From Betaproteobacteria bacterium HGW-Betaproteobacteria-14 (GTDB lineage: Bacteria > Pseudomonadota > Gammaproteobacteria > Burkholderiales > Rhodocyclaceae), in NCBI GenBank assembly GCA_002840845.1, contig PHCS01000001.1, forward strand, positions 1 to 64,000: a DNA stretch of 64,000 nt, in the 5' to 3' direction. Position 1 is the stretch's first letter. Every line of letters begins with the position of its first letter. Below the pieces are notes generated by a model, which worked only from the letters and a program-made list of their open reading frames with translations, made no database searches and was not told the origin of the DNA. Below are positions 20,226 to 29,570 of this stretch, in pieces. Both the position numbers and the translations under genes were made by a program.

Positions 20226-21362
20226 TTATAAAGTCCGGCTGATGAGTTCTTTCATGATTTCGTTGGTGCCGCCGTAGATGCGCTGCACGCGGGCGTCGGC
20301 ATAGGCGCGCGCGATCGGGTACTCCCACATGTAGCCGTAGCCGCCGTGCAGCTGCAGGCAGGCGTCGGCCACCTTGCACTGCAGGTCGGTGGTCCAGTAT
20401 TTCGCCATGGCGGCATCGACGGCGTCGAGCTTGTTTTCCAGCAGCAGCTCCATGCAACGGTCGACGAAGATGCGCGCGATCTGGATCTCGGTCTTCAGCT
20501 CGGCCAGGGTGAAGCGCGTGTTCTGGAAGGCCATGATCTCCTGGCCGAAGGCCTTGCGCTCGTGCGCGTAGGCGACGGTCCAGGACAGCGCCGCCTCGGC
20601 GCCCGCCACCGCGCCAAGCGCGATCTGCATGCGCTCCCACGGCAGCTCCTGCATGAGGTACACAAAGCCGTTGCCCTCGTCGCCGAGCAGGTTGGCTGCC
20701 GGCACGCGCACATTGTCGAAGAAGAGTTCGGCCGTGTCCTGCGCCTTCATGCCGAGCTTCTTCAGGCGCTTGCCCTTGGAGAAGCCGGCCATCGAAGTGT
20801 CCACGATGAACAGGCTGATGCCCTTGTAGCCCTTCGCCGCATCGGTCTTGGCGACGACGATGACGAGATCGGCATTCCAGCCGTTGGTGATGAAGGTCTT
20901 CGAGCCGTTGAGCACCCAGTGCTCGCCGTCCTTGACTGCCGCGGTCTTGATGCCCTGCAGGTCGCTGCCGGCGGCCGGCTCGGTCATGGCGATGGCGCCG
21001 ATCATCTCGCCACTCGCCATCTTCGGCAGGTAGGTCCGCTTGATGTGCTCGCTGCCGTAGTGCAGCAGGTAGGGCGCGACGATCTCCGAGTGCAGGCCAA
21101 AGCCGAAGCCGGAATCGCCGATGCGGTTCTGCTCCTCGATCAGCACCATGCTGTAGAGCTTGTCGGCGCCGGCGCCGCCGTACTGCTCCGGCATGGAGGG
21201 GCAGAGAAAGCCGGCGGCGCCGGCTTTTTTCCACACCTCGCGGTCCACGTAGCCCTGCTCCTCCCAGCGTTCGCGATGCGGCTGCACTTCGGTTTCCATG
21301 AAGCGCCGCACGGCGTCGCGGAAAAGCGTGTGTTCTTCCTTGAACAGGGTTCGTTCGAACAT
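20226..21362 (-). CDS. Acyl-CoA dehydrogenase
   Basis: ORF 378 aa; [59 protein letters not shown]. Confidence 0.95.
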   Translation of the reverse strand: MFERTLFKEEHTLFRDAVRRFMETEVQPHRERWEEQGYVDREVWKKAGAAGFLCPSMPEQYGGAGADKLYSMVLIEEQNRIGDSGFGFGLHSEIVAPYLLHYGSEHIKRTYLPKMASGEMIGAIAMTEPAAGSDLQGIKTAAVKDGEHWVLNGSKTFITNGWNADLVIVVAKTDAAKGYKGISLFIVDTSMAGFSKGKRLKKLGMKAQDTAELFFDNVRVPAANLLGDEGNGFVYLMQELPWERMQIALGAVAGAEAALSWTVAYAHERKAFGQEIMAFQNTRFTLAELKTEIQIARIFVDRCMELLLENKLDAVDAAMAKYWTTDLQCKVADACLQLHGGYGYMWEYPIARAYADARVQRIYGGTNEIMKELISRTL

Positions 21363-21484
21363 GGCGTGACCTCGGAATGGGAGGGTATTGCGACCAGCCG
21401 TGAAGGGTAGTAAAGTGGTTCGACCCTGTCAAGCAAGCAATTGCTTTGTTGCTTTTACACACTGTTTTACATGGAGAAATCGCC

Positions 21485-23164
21485 ATGGACGCCCAACACC
21501 CCCCGCTGCTCGCCACGCATGAGGTCATCAACCAGGCCCAGGCGCTGGAAAACTACAACGCCTATTCCCGCAACATCGCGCTGCAGGAAGCCGTCGCGCG
21601 CGAAGGCGCCGGCTGGGCGCAGGACTGGCTCGTCGCGCGCGGCGCCGAAGTCGGCAGCGCGGAATGGATCGAACACGGCCGCCTCGCCAACGAAAACCCG
21701 CCCAAGCCGAAACTCTTCGACCGCTACGGCAACCGTCGCGACGAGGTCGAGTTCCACCCCTCCTGGCACGAATGCCTGGGCTGGCTGAAGCGGCACGGCT
21801 GCGACACCGGGCCGTGGGCCGAGCCGAAGCCAGGCGCGCATGTCGCCCGCGCCGCCGCCTACGTCATGTTCGCCGAGATCGAGGACGGCTCGCTCTGTCC
21901 GACGACCATGACCTACGGCGCCGTGCCGGTGCTTCGCAACGTGCCGGAGATCGCCCGCGACTGGATGCCGCTCATGCTTTCGCGCGAGTACGACGCGCGT
22001 TTCATCCCCGCTGCGCAGAAGCGCGGCGTGCTGATCGGCATGGGGCTGACCGAGAAGCAGGGCGGCTCCGACGTGCGCGCGAACACCACGAGAGCCGAAC
22101 AAGTCGGCTCGGCCACGCGCGCCGAAGACAGTGGCGACGGCTCCTGGCGTATCGTCGGCCACAAGTGGTTCCTCTCGGCGCCGATGTGCGATGCCTTCCT
22201 CGTCACGGCGCAGTCGCCGAAGGGCCTGTCCTGCTTCTTCGTGCCGCGCTGGACGCCGGACGGGCGGCTCAACGAGATCCGCATCCAGCGCTTCAAGGAC
22301 AAGATGGGCGACCGCTCCAACGCCGGCACCGAGGCCGAGTTCTGGGGCTCGGTCGGCTGGCTGGTCGGCGAGGAGGGGCGCGGCATCCCCACCGTGCTGG
22401 AGATGGGCGTGTATACCCGCCTCGATTGCGCCATCGGCTCGACCGGCATCATGCGCGCGGCGCTGTCGCAGGCGATGCACCACACCAGTCAGCGCGCCGC
22501 CTTCGGCAAGCTGCTGCGGCAGCAGCCGCTGATGATGAACGTGCTGGCCGACATGGCGCTGGAGAGCGAGGCGGCCACAGCCTTGTCGCTGCGCCTGGCG
22601 CGCGCCTTCGACGCGCAGGAGGACGAGTCGGAGTCGCTGCTGCGGCGCCTGCTCACGCCGGTGGCCAAGCTGTGGATCTGCAAGCGCTGCCCGACGCTGG
22701 TGGCCGAGGCGATGGAGGCGCACGGCGGCAACGGCTTCGTCGAGGAAGGGCCGATGCCGCGCCTGTTCCGGCAGAGCCCGCTGAACTCGATCTGGGAAGG
22801 CTCCGGCAACGTCATGTGCCTGGACACGCTGCGCGCGCTGGCCAAGCATCCCAGGAGTGCCGAGGCGCTTGCCGCGGAGATCGCGCCGGCACTCGGCAAG
22901 CACGCCGCCTTCGACCGCCACATCGCGCAACTGCAGTCTGCGCTGCGCGACGCCGACGGCATCGAGTCGCGCGCGCGCAGCCTGACGCAGGACATCGCGC
23001 TGGCCATGCAGGCGGCGCTGCTGCTGCGCTTCGCGCCGGCGGCCGTGAGCGAGGCCTTCTGCGCCTCGCGCCTGGGCGGCGATTGGGGCCATGTGCTCGG
23101 CACACTGGCGAAGCACACCGACTTCGAAACCATCCTGCAGCGCGCCTGGCCGCAAAATGCTTAG
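21485..23164 (+). CDS. aidB: Acyl-CoA dehydrogenase family protein, AidB-like
   Basis: [39 protein letters not shown] ... [15 protein letters not shown] ... [33 protein letters not shown]. Confidence 0.88.
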   Translation: MDAQHPPLLATHEVINQAQALENYNAYSRNIALQEAVAREGAGWAQDWLVARGAEVGSAEWIEHGRLANENPPKPKLFDRYGNRRDEVEFHPSWHECLGWLKRHGCDTGPWAEPKPGAHVARAAAYVMFAEIEDGSLCPTTMTYGAVPVLRNVPEIARDWMPLMLSREYDARFIPAAQKRGVLIGMGLTEKQGGSDVRANTTRAEQVGSATRAEDSGDGSWRIVGHKWFLSAPMCDAFLVTAQSPKGLSCFFVPRWTPDGRLNEIRIQRFKDKMGDRSNAGTEAEFWGSVGWLVGEEGRGIPTVLEMGVYTRLDCAIGSTGIMRAALSQAMHHTSQRAAFGKLLRQQPLMMNVLADMALESEAATALSLRLARAFDAQEDESESLLRRLLTPVAKLWICKRCPTLVAEAMEAHGGNGFVEEGPMPRLFRQSPLNSIWEGSGNVMCLDTLRALAKHPRSAEALAAEIAPALGKHAAFDRHIAQLQSALRDADGIESRARSLTQDIALAMQAALLLRFAPAAVSEAFCASRLGGDWGHVLGTLAKHTDFETILQRAWPQNA

Positions 23165-23165
23165 A

Positions 23166-23274
23166 ACCCTTAACCACAGAGGCACAGAGACACAGAGTAT
23201 TCATTTTCTGGTTTTCTCTGTGCCTCTGTGTCCCCCAAGGGGATTTCCTTCGGGGCACCTCTGTGGTGAATGGT
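23166..23274. repeat. Family-D long inverted repeat (CCACAGAGGCACAGAGACACAGAG...)
   Basis: Inverted-repeat arms of CACAGAG/CTCTGTG units around an AT-rich centre; second copy at 44767-44876. Confidence 0.85.
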
Positions 23275-24658
23275 CTTGAAGGCCATTCGCATCGGCGCCG
23301 GCCTGGGTTTCTACGGCGACGCGTGGCGGCCGGTGGCCGCCAGCATCGAGCGCGGCGGGGTGCAGTACATCGGCTCGGACCACCTGGCCGAGCTGACCCT
23401 GGCGATCCTGCAGAAGGACCGCATGAAGGATTCGGCGGCGGGCTACACGCGCGACCTCGTGCCGATGCTGACCAGCCTGTGGCCGCTGGCGCAGCCGCGC
23501 GGCGTGAAATTTCTGCTCAATGCCGGCGGGCTGAATCCCGAAGGTGCGCGGGATGCCCTGGTCGCCGAATTCAACAAGCGCGGCTGGAAGGCGAAGATCG
23601 CCACGGTCACCGGAGATGCACTGATCGAACGCATCGACTCCTTGCGTGCAGCCGGCGAGCCGCTCGACCACCTCGACACCGGCGCCTCCATCGACACGGT
23701 GCGCAGCCGCCTGCTCTTCGCCAACGCCTACCTCGGCGCGCAGCCGCTGGTGCGCGCGCTGGAAGCCGGCGCCGACATCGTGCTGACGGGCCGCGTCGCC
23801 GACGCCGCGCTGTTCCTCGCGCCGCTGATCCGCGAATTCGGCTGGGCGGCGGACGATTGGAACCGGCTCGCGGCAGGCCTCACTGTCGGCCACCTGCTGG
23901 AGTGTTCCGGCCAGGGCAGCGGCGGCAATTTCAATTCGTACCTGGAGAATGGATGGGAGTCGGTGCCCGACCTCGGCCATATCGGCTATCCCATCGCGGA
24001 AGTCAGTCCCGATGGCACGGCGATCATTACCAAGGCGCCGGGCACCGGCGGACGGGTGGACTTCGACACCGTGCGCCAGCAGCTGCTCTACGAAGTGCAC
24101 AATCCGCATGCCTATTTCTCGCCCGACGTCGTGCTCGACATGGGCACGCTCAAGCTGGACGACCTCGGCGGCGACCGCGTGCGCGTGTCCGGCGCCACCG
24201 GCCGGCCGCGCCCGGACAAGCTGAAGATCGTCGCCGGCTACGAAGACGGCTGGGCGGGCACGGCCACCATCGGCTACTCGTGGCCCGGCGCCATGAGGAA
24301 GGCACGCGTTACGGCGGCGATCATCGAGCGCCAGCTTGCGGAACAGAAACTCGCCTACGACGAGATCCACACCGAATACCTCGGTTACAACTCACTGCTC
24401 GGCGATCTTGCCGACGATTCGCGCATCGATGAGCTCAACGAGGTTTACCTGAAGATGTCGGTGCATGCCAAGGAACGGCGACTGGCCGAGGCCTTTCCGC
24501 GCCAGTTTCCGTGGCTGGCATTGTCCGGCCCGCCGACGGCGAGCGGCTTCTCCGGCATTGAGCCGGCGCGCCAGCTGCTCGGCCTGTGGCCGACGCTGGT
24601 GCGGCGCGATCTCGTCGAGCCGGAAGTGAAAGTCAGCCTCTGCGAAACGGCGGCATGA
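23270..24658 (+). CDS. Acyclic terpene utilization AtuA-family protein
   Basis: ORF 462 aa; KAIRIGAGLGFYGDAWRP, YIGSDHLAELTLAIL, LTGRVADAALFLAPLIREFGW, LLECSGQGSGGNF. Confidence 0.85.
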   Translation: MVLKAIRIGAGLGFYGDAWRPVAASIERGGVQYIGSDHLAELTLAILQKDRMKDSAAGYTRDLVPMLTSLWPLAQPRGVKFLLNAGGLNPEGARDALVAEFNKRGWKAKIATVTGDALIERIDSLRAAGEPLDHLDTGASIDTVRSRLLFANAYLGAQPLVRALEAGADIVLTGRVADAALFLAPLIREFGWAADDWNRLAAGLTVGHLLECSGQGSGGNFNSYLENGWESVPDLGHIGYPIAEVSPDGTAIITKAPGTGGRVDFDTVRQQLLYEVHNPHAYFSPDVVLDMGTLKLDDLGGDRVRVSGATGRPRPDKLKIVAGYEDGWAGTATIGYSWPGAMRKARVTAAIIERQLAEQKLAYDEIHTEYLGYNSLLGDLADDSRIDELNEVYLKMSVHAKERRLAEAFPRQFPWLALSGPPTASGFSGIEPARQLLGLWPTLVRRDLVEPEVKVSLCETAA

Positions 24659-25014
24659 AACGCAAACTGGTCGAAATCGCCCACGCCCGCAGCGGCGACA
24701 AGGGGGACCGCTGCGACCTCGGCCTGTTCGCGCCCGATGCGGCGACCTATGCCGTGCTCAAGCGCGAAGTCACGCCGGAGCGCCTCGTCCGCCACTTCGC
24801 CGGCATGGCCAGCGGCCCCGTCGAGCTCTACCCGCTCGACAACCTGCTGGCCCTGAAGATCGTGCTCAACGGCGCACTCTCGGGCGGCGCGGCGCGCTCC
24901 CTGCGCAGCGACAATCTGGGAAAATGCGCCGCCGCGGCGCTGCTGCGCATGGAAATAGAACTACCGCCAGATTTCGTCATTCCCGCGAAGGCGGGAATCC
25001 AGAACGATGCGTGA
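24655..25014 (+). CDS. AtuA-like C-terminal domain protein (stand-alone)
   Basis: LVEIAHARSGDKGDRCDLGLFAPD...ALNGALSGGAARSLRSDNLGK-type; ATG overlaps upstream stop; C-terminus VIPAKAGIQ encoded by a family-B repeat. Confidence 0.8.
   Translation: MKRKLVEIAHARSGDKGDRCDLGLFAPDAATYAVLKREVTPERLVRHFAGMASGPVELYPLDNLLALKIVLNGALSGGAARSLRSDNLGKCAAAALLRMEIELPPDFVIPAKAGIQNDA
24975..25003. repeat. Family-B palindromic repeat overlapping the AtuA-like gene end
   Basis: CGTCATTCCCGCGAAGGCGGGAATCCAG. Confidence 0.85.
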
Positions 25015-25300
25015 AAGACAACCATGTGTCTATATTCTGGCAAGCAAGAGAAACGGCACGCTTTACATCGGTGTGACCAGTGACCTCGTAAAGCGAGTCT
25101 GGGAGCATCAGAACGATCTGGTTGAAGGGTTCACGAAGAAGTACGCTGTGCATCGTCTTGTGTACTACGAAATGCTCGAGAACATGGAATCAGCCATCCA
25201 GCGCGAAAAGCAACTGAAGAAGTGGAATCGGGACTGGAAGATCGACTTGATTGAGAAGGACAACCCGGAATGGCACGATTTGTACGATTCGCTGATTTAG
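25007..25300 (+). CDS. GIY-YIG nuclease family protein
   Basis: ORF 97 aa; CVYILASKRNGTLYIGVTSDLVKRVWEHQNDLVEGFTKKYAVHRLVYYE. Confidence 0.92.
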   Translation: MRERQPCVYILASKRNGTLYIGVTSDLVKRVWEHQNDLVEGFTKKYAVHRLVYYEMLENMESAIQREKQLKKWNRDWKIDLIEKDNPEWHDLYDSLI

Positions 25301-25301
25301 C

Positions 25302-25375
25302 TCGTCATTCCCGCGAATGCGGGAATCCATCAACAGTCTGGATTCCGGGTTCCGCTTCGCGGCCCCGGAATGACG
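25302..25375. repeat. Family-B palindromic repeat immediately downstream of the GIY-YIG gene
   Basis: CGTCATTCCCGCGAATGCGGGAATCCATC...GATTCCGGGTTCCGCTTCGCGGCCCCGGAATGACG. Confidence 0.85.
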
Positions 25376-25393
25376 GGGTTTCAAGGTGACGAA

Positions 25394-26158
25394 GTGACTG
25401 TCCGCATCGAAAAGCAGGACCGCGTCACCACGGTCATCCTCGATCGGCCGGAGAAGCGCAACGCGGTCGACCGCGCTACGGCCCTTGCACTGGCCGATGC
25501 CTTCCGTGCCTTCGACGCCGATGCCGGATCGGATGTGGCGGTGCTGTGGGGTGCGGGCGGGCATTTCTGCGCCGGCGCCGACCTTGGCGCGCTGGGCGAC
25601 GAAGCGCGGCGCAACAGCCTTGCCCCGGAGGGCGACGGGCCGATGGGGCCGACGCGCATGCTGCTGTCCAAGCCGGTCATCGCCGCCGTATCGGGTTATT
25701 GCGTCGCCGGCGGGCTGGAACTGGCCTGCTGGTGCGATCTGCGCGTGGCGGACCGGAGCGCGGTGTTCGGCGTGTTCTGCCGCCGCTTCGGCGTGCCGCT
25801 GATCGACGGCGGCACGGTGCGGCTGCCTCGCCTCGTCGGTCAGTCGCGGGCGCTCGACATGATCCTCACCGGGCGTCCCGTGGCTGCAGATGAGGCGCTG
25901 GCGATGGGGCTGGCCAACCGCGTCGTCGCGGACGGCGAGGCGCGGCAGGCGGCCGAAGCGTTGGCGAAGGAATTGGCGGGTTATCCGCAAACCTGCATGC
26001 GGCATGACCGGCTGTCGGCGCAAGAGCAGTGGGGCATGACGCAGGACATGGCGATGGGCAACGAATTCAGGCATGGTCAGGCAACGCTGGCGAGCGGCGA
26101 ATGGCTCGCCGGCGCTGAACGATTCGGCAAGGGAGCAGGCAGGCATGGCAGTCGTTAG
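25394..26158 (+). CDS. Enoyl-CoA hydratase/isomerase (crotonase) family
   Basis: VRIEKQDRVTTVILDRPEKRNAVDRATALAL ... AGGHFCAGADLGAL; GTG start preferred over the repeat-overlapping ATG at 25370. Confidence 0.88.
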   Translation: MTVRIEKQDRVTTVILDRPEKRNAVDRATALALADAFRAFDADAGSDVAVLWGAGGHFCAGADLGALGDEARRNSLAPEGDGPMGPTRMLLSKPVIAAVSGYCVAGGLELACWCDLRVADRSAVFGVFCRRFGVPLIDGGTVRLPRLVGQSRALDMILTGRPVAADEALAMGLANRVVADGEARQAAEALAKELAGYPQTCMRHDRLSAQEQWGMTQDMAMGNEFRHGQATLASGEWLAGAERFGKGAGRHGSR

Positions 26159-26765
26159 GACGAAAACAAAACCCCGGGCGCCGGCCGCCGACGAAGGCAA
26201 CCGCCGGGCGGAACTGATTCGCGCGGCGGGCAAGCTGTTCGTCGAGAAAGGCTTCGACGCCACCACCATCCGCGACATCGCCGACGCCGTCGGCATGCGT
26301 TCGGGCAGTCCCTTCTACCACTTCAAGAGCAAGCAGGACATGCTCAAGTCGGTGATGATCGAGGGCCTGCAGGCCGCGCTGGCCGCGCAGCAGGAGGCGG
26401 TGGCCGGCGTGCGCGGCGCCGAGGCGCGCTTCCGCGCCCTGGTGAAGAGCCATCTGCGCATCATCCTCGAGGATCACACCGAGTTCCCGGTGCTGCTTTA
26501 CGAATGGCGCGCGCTCACCGACGATTCGCGCGCCGAGGTCATCGCCGTGAAGGACCGCTACGAGGCGGTCTGGCAGTCGGTGCTGAAGGATCTGATGAAG
26601 GCCGGACTGCTCAAGGACGATGGCCGCGTCACGCGCCTGCTGCTGTTCGGCGCCTTCAACTGGACGGTGCAGTGGTACCGGCCGGACGGGGAATTCACCA
26701 TCGACGACATCGCCGAACGCGCCGCAGACCTTTTTCTCTGTCCGCGGCCGGAAGGGCGACGCTGA
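26145..26765 (+). CDS. TetR family transcriptional regulator
   Basis: NRRAELIRAAGKLFVEKGFDATTIRDIADAVGMRSGSPFYHFKSKQDML. Confidence 0.9.
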   Translation: MAVVRTKTKPRAPAADEGNRRAELIRAAGKLFVEKGFDATTIRDIADAVGMRSGSPFYHFKSKQDMLKSVMIEGLQAALAAQQEAVAGVRGAEARFRALVKSHLRIILEDHTEFPVLLYEWRALTDDSRAEVIAVKDRYEAVWQSVLKDLMKAGLLKDDGRVTRLLLFGAFNWTVQWYRPDGEFTIDDIAERAADLFLCPRPEGRR

Positions 26766-27109
26766 TGGTCTTCGCCCTCTCCCTGCTGCTGCCCATGCTG
26801 GCTTTCTCGTTCTGGTTGTTCTGGCGCCTGTCGCCGCAACGGGTTGAGGCCGCGCCGCTGCGCCGCTTCAATCTCGCCGCCATTGCGCTGGCGCTGCTGC
26901 TCGGCGCGCTGCTCATCTGGTACGTGCGCAGCAACATGATGACGGGCAGCGACCGTGCCACCTGGCCCCTGGTCGCGGCCTTTTACCTGGCCGGTGCGAT
27001 CCCGCTCTTCCTGGCCCTGGCCGGCCTGGTGCGGCGGAAATGCTATGGGTCCAAGGAGGCGGACAAGCCGCTGGAACTCACGCGCGATCTTTCCAAAACG
27101 CGCTTCTGA
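26765..27109 (+). CDS. Small membrane protein of unknown function
   Basis: ORF overlapping the tetR stop; three predicted TM segments. Confidence 0.6.
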   Translation: MVFALSLLLPMLAFSFWLFWRLSPQRVEAAPLRRFNLAAIALALLLGALLIWYVRSNMMTGSDRATWPLVAAFYLAGAIPLFLALAGLVRRKCYGSKEADKPLELTRDLSKTRF

Positions 27110-27115
27110 CGGACT

Positions 27116-28339
27116 TCAGGTGCGCTTGCGCGGCCAGGCCATCAGCATGCGTATCAGTTCGACCTGACGCCGCGCGCCGGTCTTGTCGAGGATGCCGCGC
27201 AACTGGGTGCGCACCGTATTCACGCTGACATCGAGATGCGCCGCGGCCTGCGGCAGCGTCGAGTGCGTCAGCAGTGCGACCAGCAAACGGCTCTCCGCCC
27301 GCGACAGTTCGTGCGTGGCGGCAAAGTCGCCCACGTTCAGATTCTCGCTAGTCGAGGGATCGTGGATCATCAGCGCCGCGCTCGGCCGCCGGGCATCCTC
27401 CGGCTGCTCCCTCACCGCAGGCAGCGCCATGCGCATGACCCAGTAGCCGGGCTTGCCCGACGGCCGGGAGATTCGCATCATGCTCTCCAGCGGGCTGTGC
27501 GATCTCACCATTTTTTCCAGCGCAATGCGTTGCGCGGGTGCGGCCGCCAGCAGGCGGCCCGACTCCAGCCACAAGCCGTCGCGCGCCTCGAGCAGATGCT
27601 GCGCCGGGCGGTTGGCGAAGACAATGCGGCCGGCGTCGTCCGCCAGCACCAGTGCCGGGGCGATGGTGTCGGCGGCCGCTTCCATGACGGATAGCCGCTG
27701 TTCCATTTCCGCCAGCCGGAAGGCGATGCGTGTCGCCTCGCGCAGGTGTGGAACGAGCGACCGCATCACCTCCTTGTCGGCCTCGCCGAAGAACGGGCGC
27801 GACAGCGAACGATAGACCGCCACATGGATGCGCGGGATGCCGGGCTCGCTGCCGTCGTGCAGCATGCCGCCGCAGACGTCGTGGATGTCCTGCGGGCGGA
27901 GGAATTCGCGGTAGAAGAGCGAATCGAGGAAGGCGCGGCGCGGCAGCAGATCGTCGCCTGTGATGACGTTGCCCGGCACGAACACGCAACGCGCTTCGCC
28001 GGCCTGCATCCAGATGTCGTGGGCGTGGTAGTGCTCGGCGTAGCGCTGCAGCCAGACAGGCTGCAGCTTGTGGGGGACCCATAGCCCGTGCAGTTCGGGC
28101 GTCGCCTGGTGCGAGAACATCAGCCCGCTGTCGCCGCCCAGAAAATCGACGATGCCCGCGAAGGCCTCGGGCCAGCGGCCGGGAGCGGATGCCGCCGCAT
28201 ACAGGGCGGGCAGCACCGCCGCGATACGTTCCGCGGCCGTGCCTTCCCGCGAGGCCATCCTGGACTCGGCGACTGTCATGTTGGCTTGTGTGTTGCGGCA
28301 GGCGAGCAACCCGCCAAACCCCGTCGGCATGCGCCGCAC
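27116..28339 (-). CDS. LuxR-family HTH regulator
   Basis: C-terminal LSRAESRLLVALLTHSTLPQAAAHLDVSVNTVRTQLRGILDKTGARRQVELIRML; start could be about 28279. Confidence 0.88.
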   Translation of the reverse strand: MRRMPTGFGGLLACRNTQANMTVAESRMASREGTAAERIAAVLPALYAAASAPGRWPEAFAGIVDFLGGDSGLMFSHQATPELHGLWVPHKLQPVWLQRYAEHYHAHDIWMQAGEARCVFVPGNVITGDDLLPRRAFLDSLFYREFLRPQDIHDVCGGMLHDGSEPGIPRIHVAVYRSLSRPFFGEADKEVMRSLVPHLREATRIAFRLAEMEQRLSVMEAAADTIAPALVLADDAGRIVFANRPAQHLLEARDGLWLESGRLLAAAPAQRIALEKMVRSHSPLESMMRISRPSGKPGYWVMRMALPAVREQPEDARRPSAALMIHDPSTSENLNVGDFAATHELSRAESRLLVALLTHSTLPQAAAHLDVSVNTVRTQLRGILDKTGARRQVELIRMLMAWPRKRT

Positions 28340-28474
28340 TCGGCAGCTGCGGCTTGGCGCTACTCTATTGCGGCGCCGATGCCCGAGTCAATCGGATTGT
28401 CATAAAATCCAGGCCTCGAATGTTCATGCCTCAATCACAGCAACCTTCCAAGGCGGTCCGCGGGAGGCGAAGGG

Positions 28475-29434
28475 TTAATCCACTGAAGGGCTGACCGGCA
28501 GCGCACACGCGGCGCGATACTCCGCCGCCAGTCGTGCCGCCAGTTCGGCGGCCGGTGGCACGTCGTGGATGGTCGCCACGCCGTGGCCGGCGCTCCAGGT
28601 GTCGCGCCAGGCCTTCGCCCCCGAGCCGAAATCCTCCTTGGCATCCGTGCTGCCAAGCATCTCCTTCGTGTAGCCGGCCTGCTCCAGGCTGGGCCAGAGG
28701 AAGTTGGCATGGGTGCCGGTGATGGCCGGCGTGTAGACGATGTCCTTCGCCGTGCAGTCGAGGAGCATCTGCTTGTAGTCTTCGGGCGCCATGGACTCCT
28801 GCGTGGCGATGAAGCGCGTGCCCATGTAGGCGAAGTCCGCGCCCATCACCTCCGCCGCGCGCACCGAGGCGCCGTCGGAAATCGAACCGCCCAGCACCAG
28901 CGCACCCTCCCAGAATTCGCGGATCTCGCGCACCAGCGAGAAGGGGCTCTGCGTGCCGGCATGGCCGCCGGCGCCGCTGGCGACGGCGACGATGCCATCG
29001 ACGCCGGCCGCGATGGCCTTCTTCGCATGGTAGGCGTGGATGACGTCGCTGAAGACCACGCCGCCGTAGCCGTGCACCGCCTTCACCACCTCGCCGGGAT
29101 GGCCCAGGCTGGTGATAACGAAGGGCACCTTGTGCTTCACCACCAGTTCGAAATCCTGCTCCAGCCGCTTGTTCGAGTGGTGCAGGATGAGGTTGACGCC
29201 ATAGGGCGCCACGGGCGCCTTCGGCTTGGCCGCCATGGCCGCGCCGAGTTCGGCGTTGATCCGCGTCAGCCACTCGTCGAGCACCTCGATCGGGCGCGCA
29301 TTCAGCGTGGGGAATGTTCCGGCGATGCCGGCGCGGCAACAGGCGATGACCAGATGCGGGCCTGAGACGAGGAACATCGGCGCGGCGATGACGGGAGCGG
29401 TCATGCGGCCGATAAATATTTCTGGAAGGCTCAT
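28475..29434 (-). CDS. Nitronate monooxygenase family (2-nitropropane dioxygenase-like)
   Basis: APMFLVSGPHLVIACCRAGIAGTFPTLNAR, GVDGIVAVASGAGGHAGTQSPF, MGADFAYMGTRFIAT. Confidence 0.88.
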   Translation of the reverse strand: MSLPEIFIGRMTAPVIAAPMFLVSGPHLVIACCRAGIAGTFPTLNARPIEVLDEWLTRINAELGAAMAAKPKAPVAPYGVNLILHHSNKRLEQDFELVVKHKVPFVITSLGHPGEVVKAVHGYGGVVFSDVIHAYHAKKAIAAGVDGIVAVASGAGGHAGTQSPFSLVREIREFWEGALVLGGSISDGASVRAAEVMGADFAYMGTRFIATQESMAPEDYKQMLLDCTAKDIVYTPAITGTHANFLWPSLEQAGYTKEMLGSTDAKEDFGSGAKAWRDTWSAGHGVATIHDVPPAAELAARLAAEYRAACALPVSPSVD

Positions 29435-29435
29435 G

Positions 29436-29570
29436 TCAGTTGCAGAAGTAGCGCTGGTTGATGTAATCGATGGCGGCCTCCGGCTTGAGGTAGCCCTTGA
29501 AGGCCCAGCCGGCGGCGAAGGCGGCGAGCGCGACGGCGAGAACGATCAGGATGAATCGCGTGGCCTTCAT
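29436..29570 (-). CDS. Short hypothetical membrane-anchored protein
   Basis: MKATRFILIVLAVALAAFAAGWAFKGYLKPEAAIDYINQRYFCN. Confidence 0.5.
   Translation of the reverse strand: MKATRFILIVLAVALAAFAAGWAFKGYLKPEAAIDYINQRYFCN

Noticed and set aside
21664-24432. 922-aa plus-strand ORF spanning AidB-like and AtuA genes
   Set aside because: Arg/Ala-rich alternative frame crossing two real genes and a repeat; no conserved domain.
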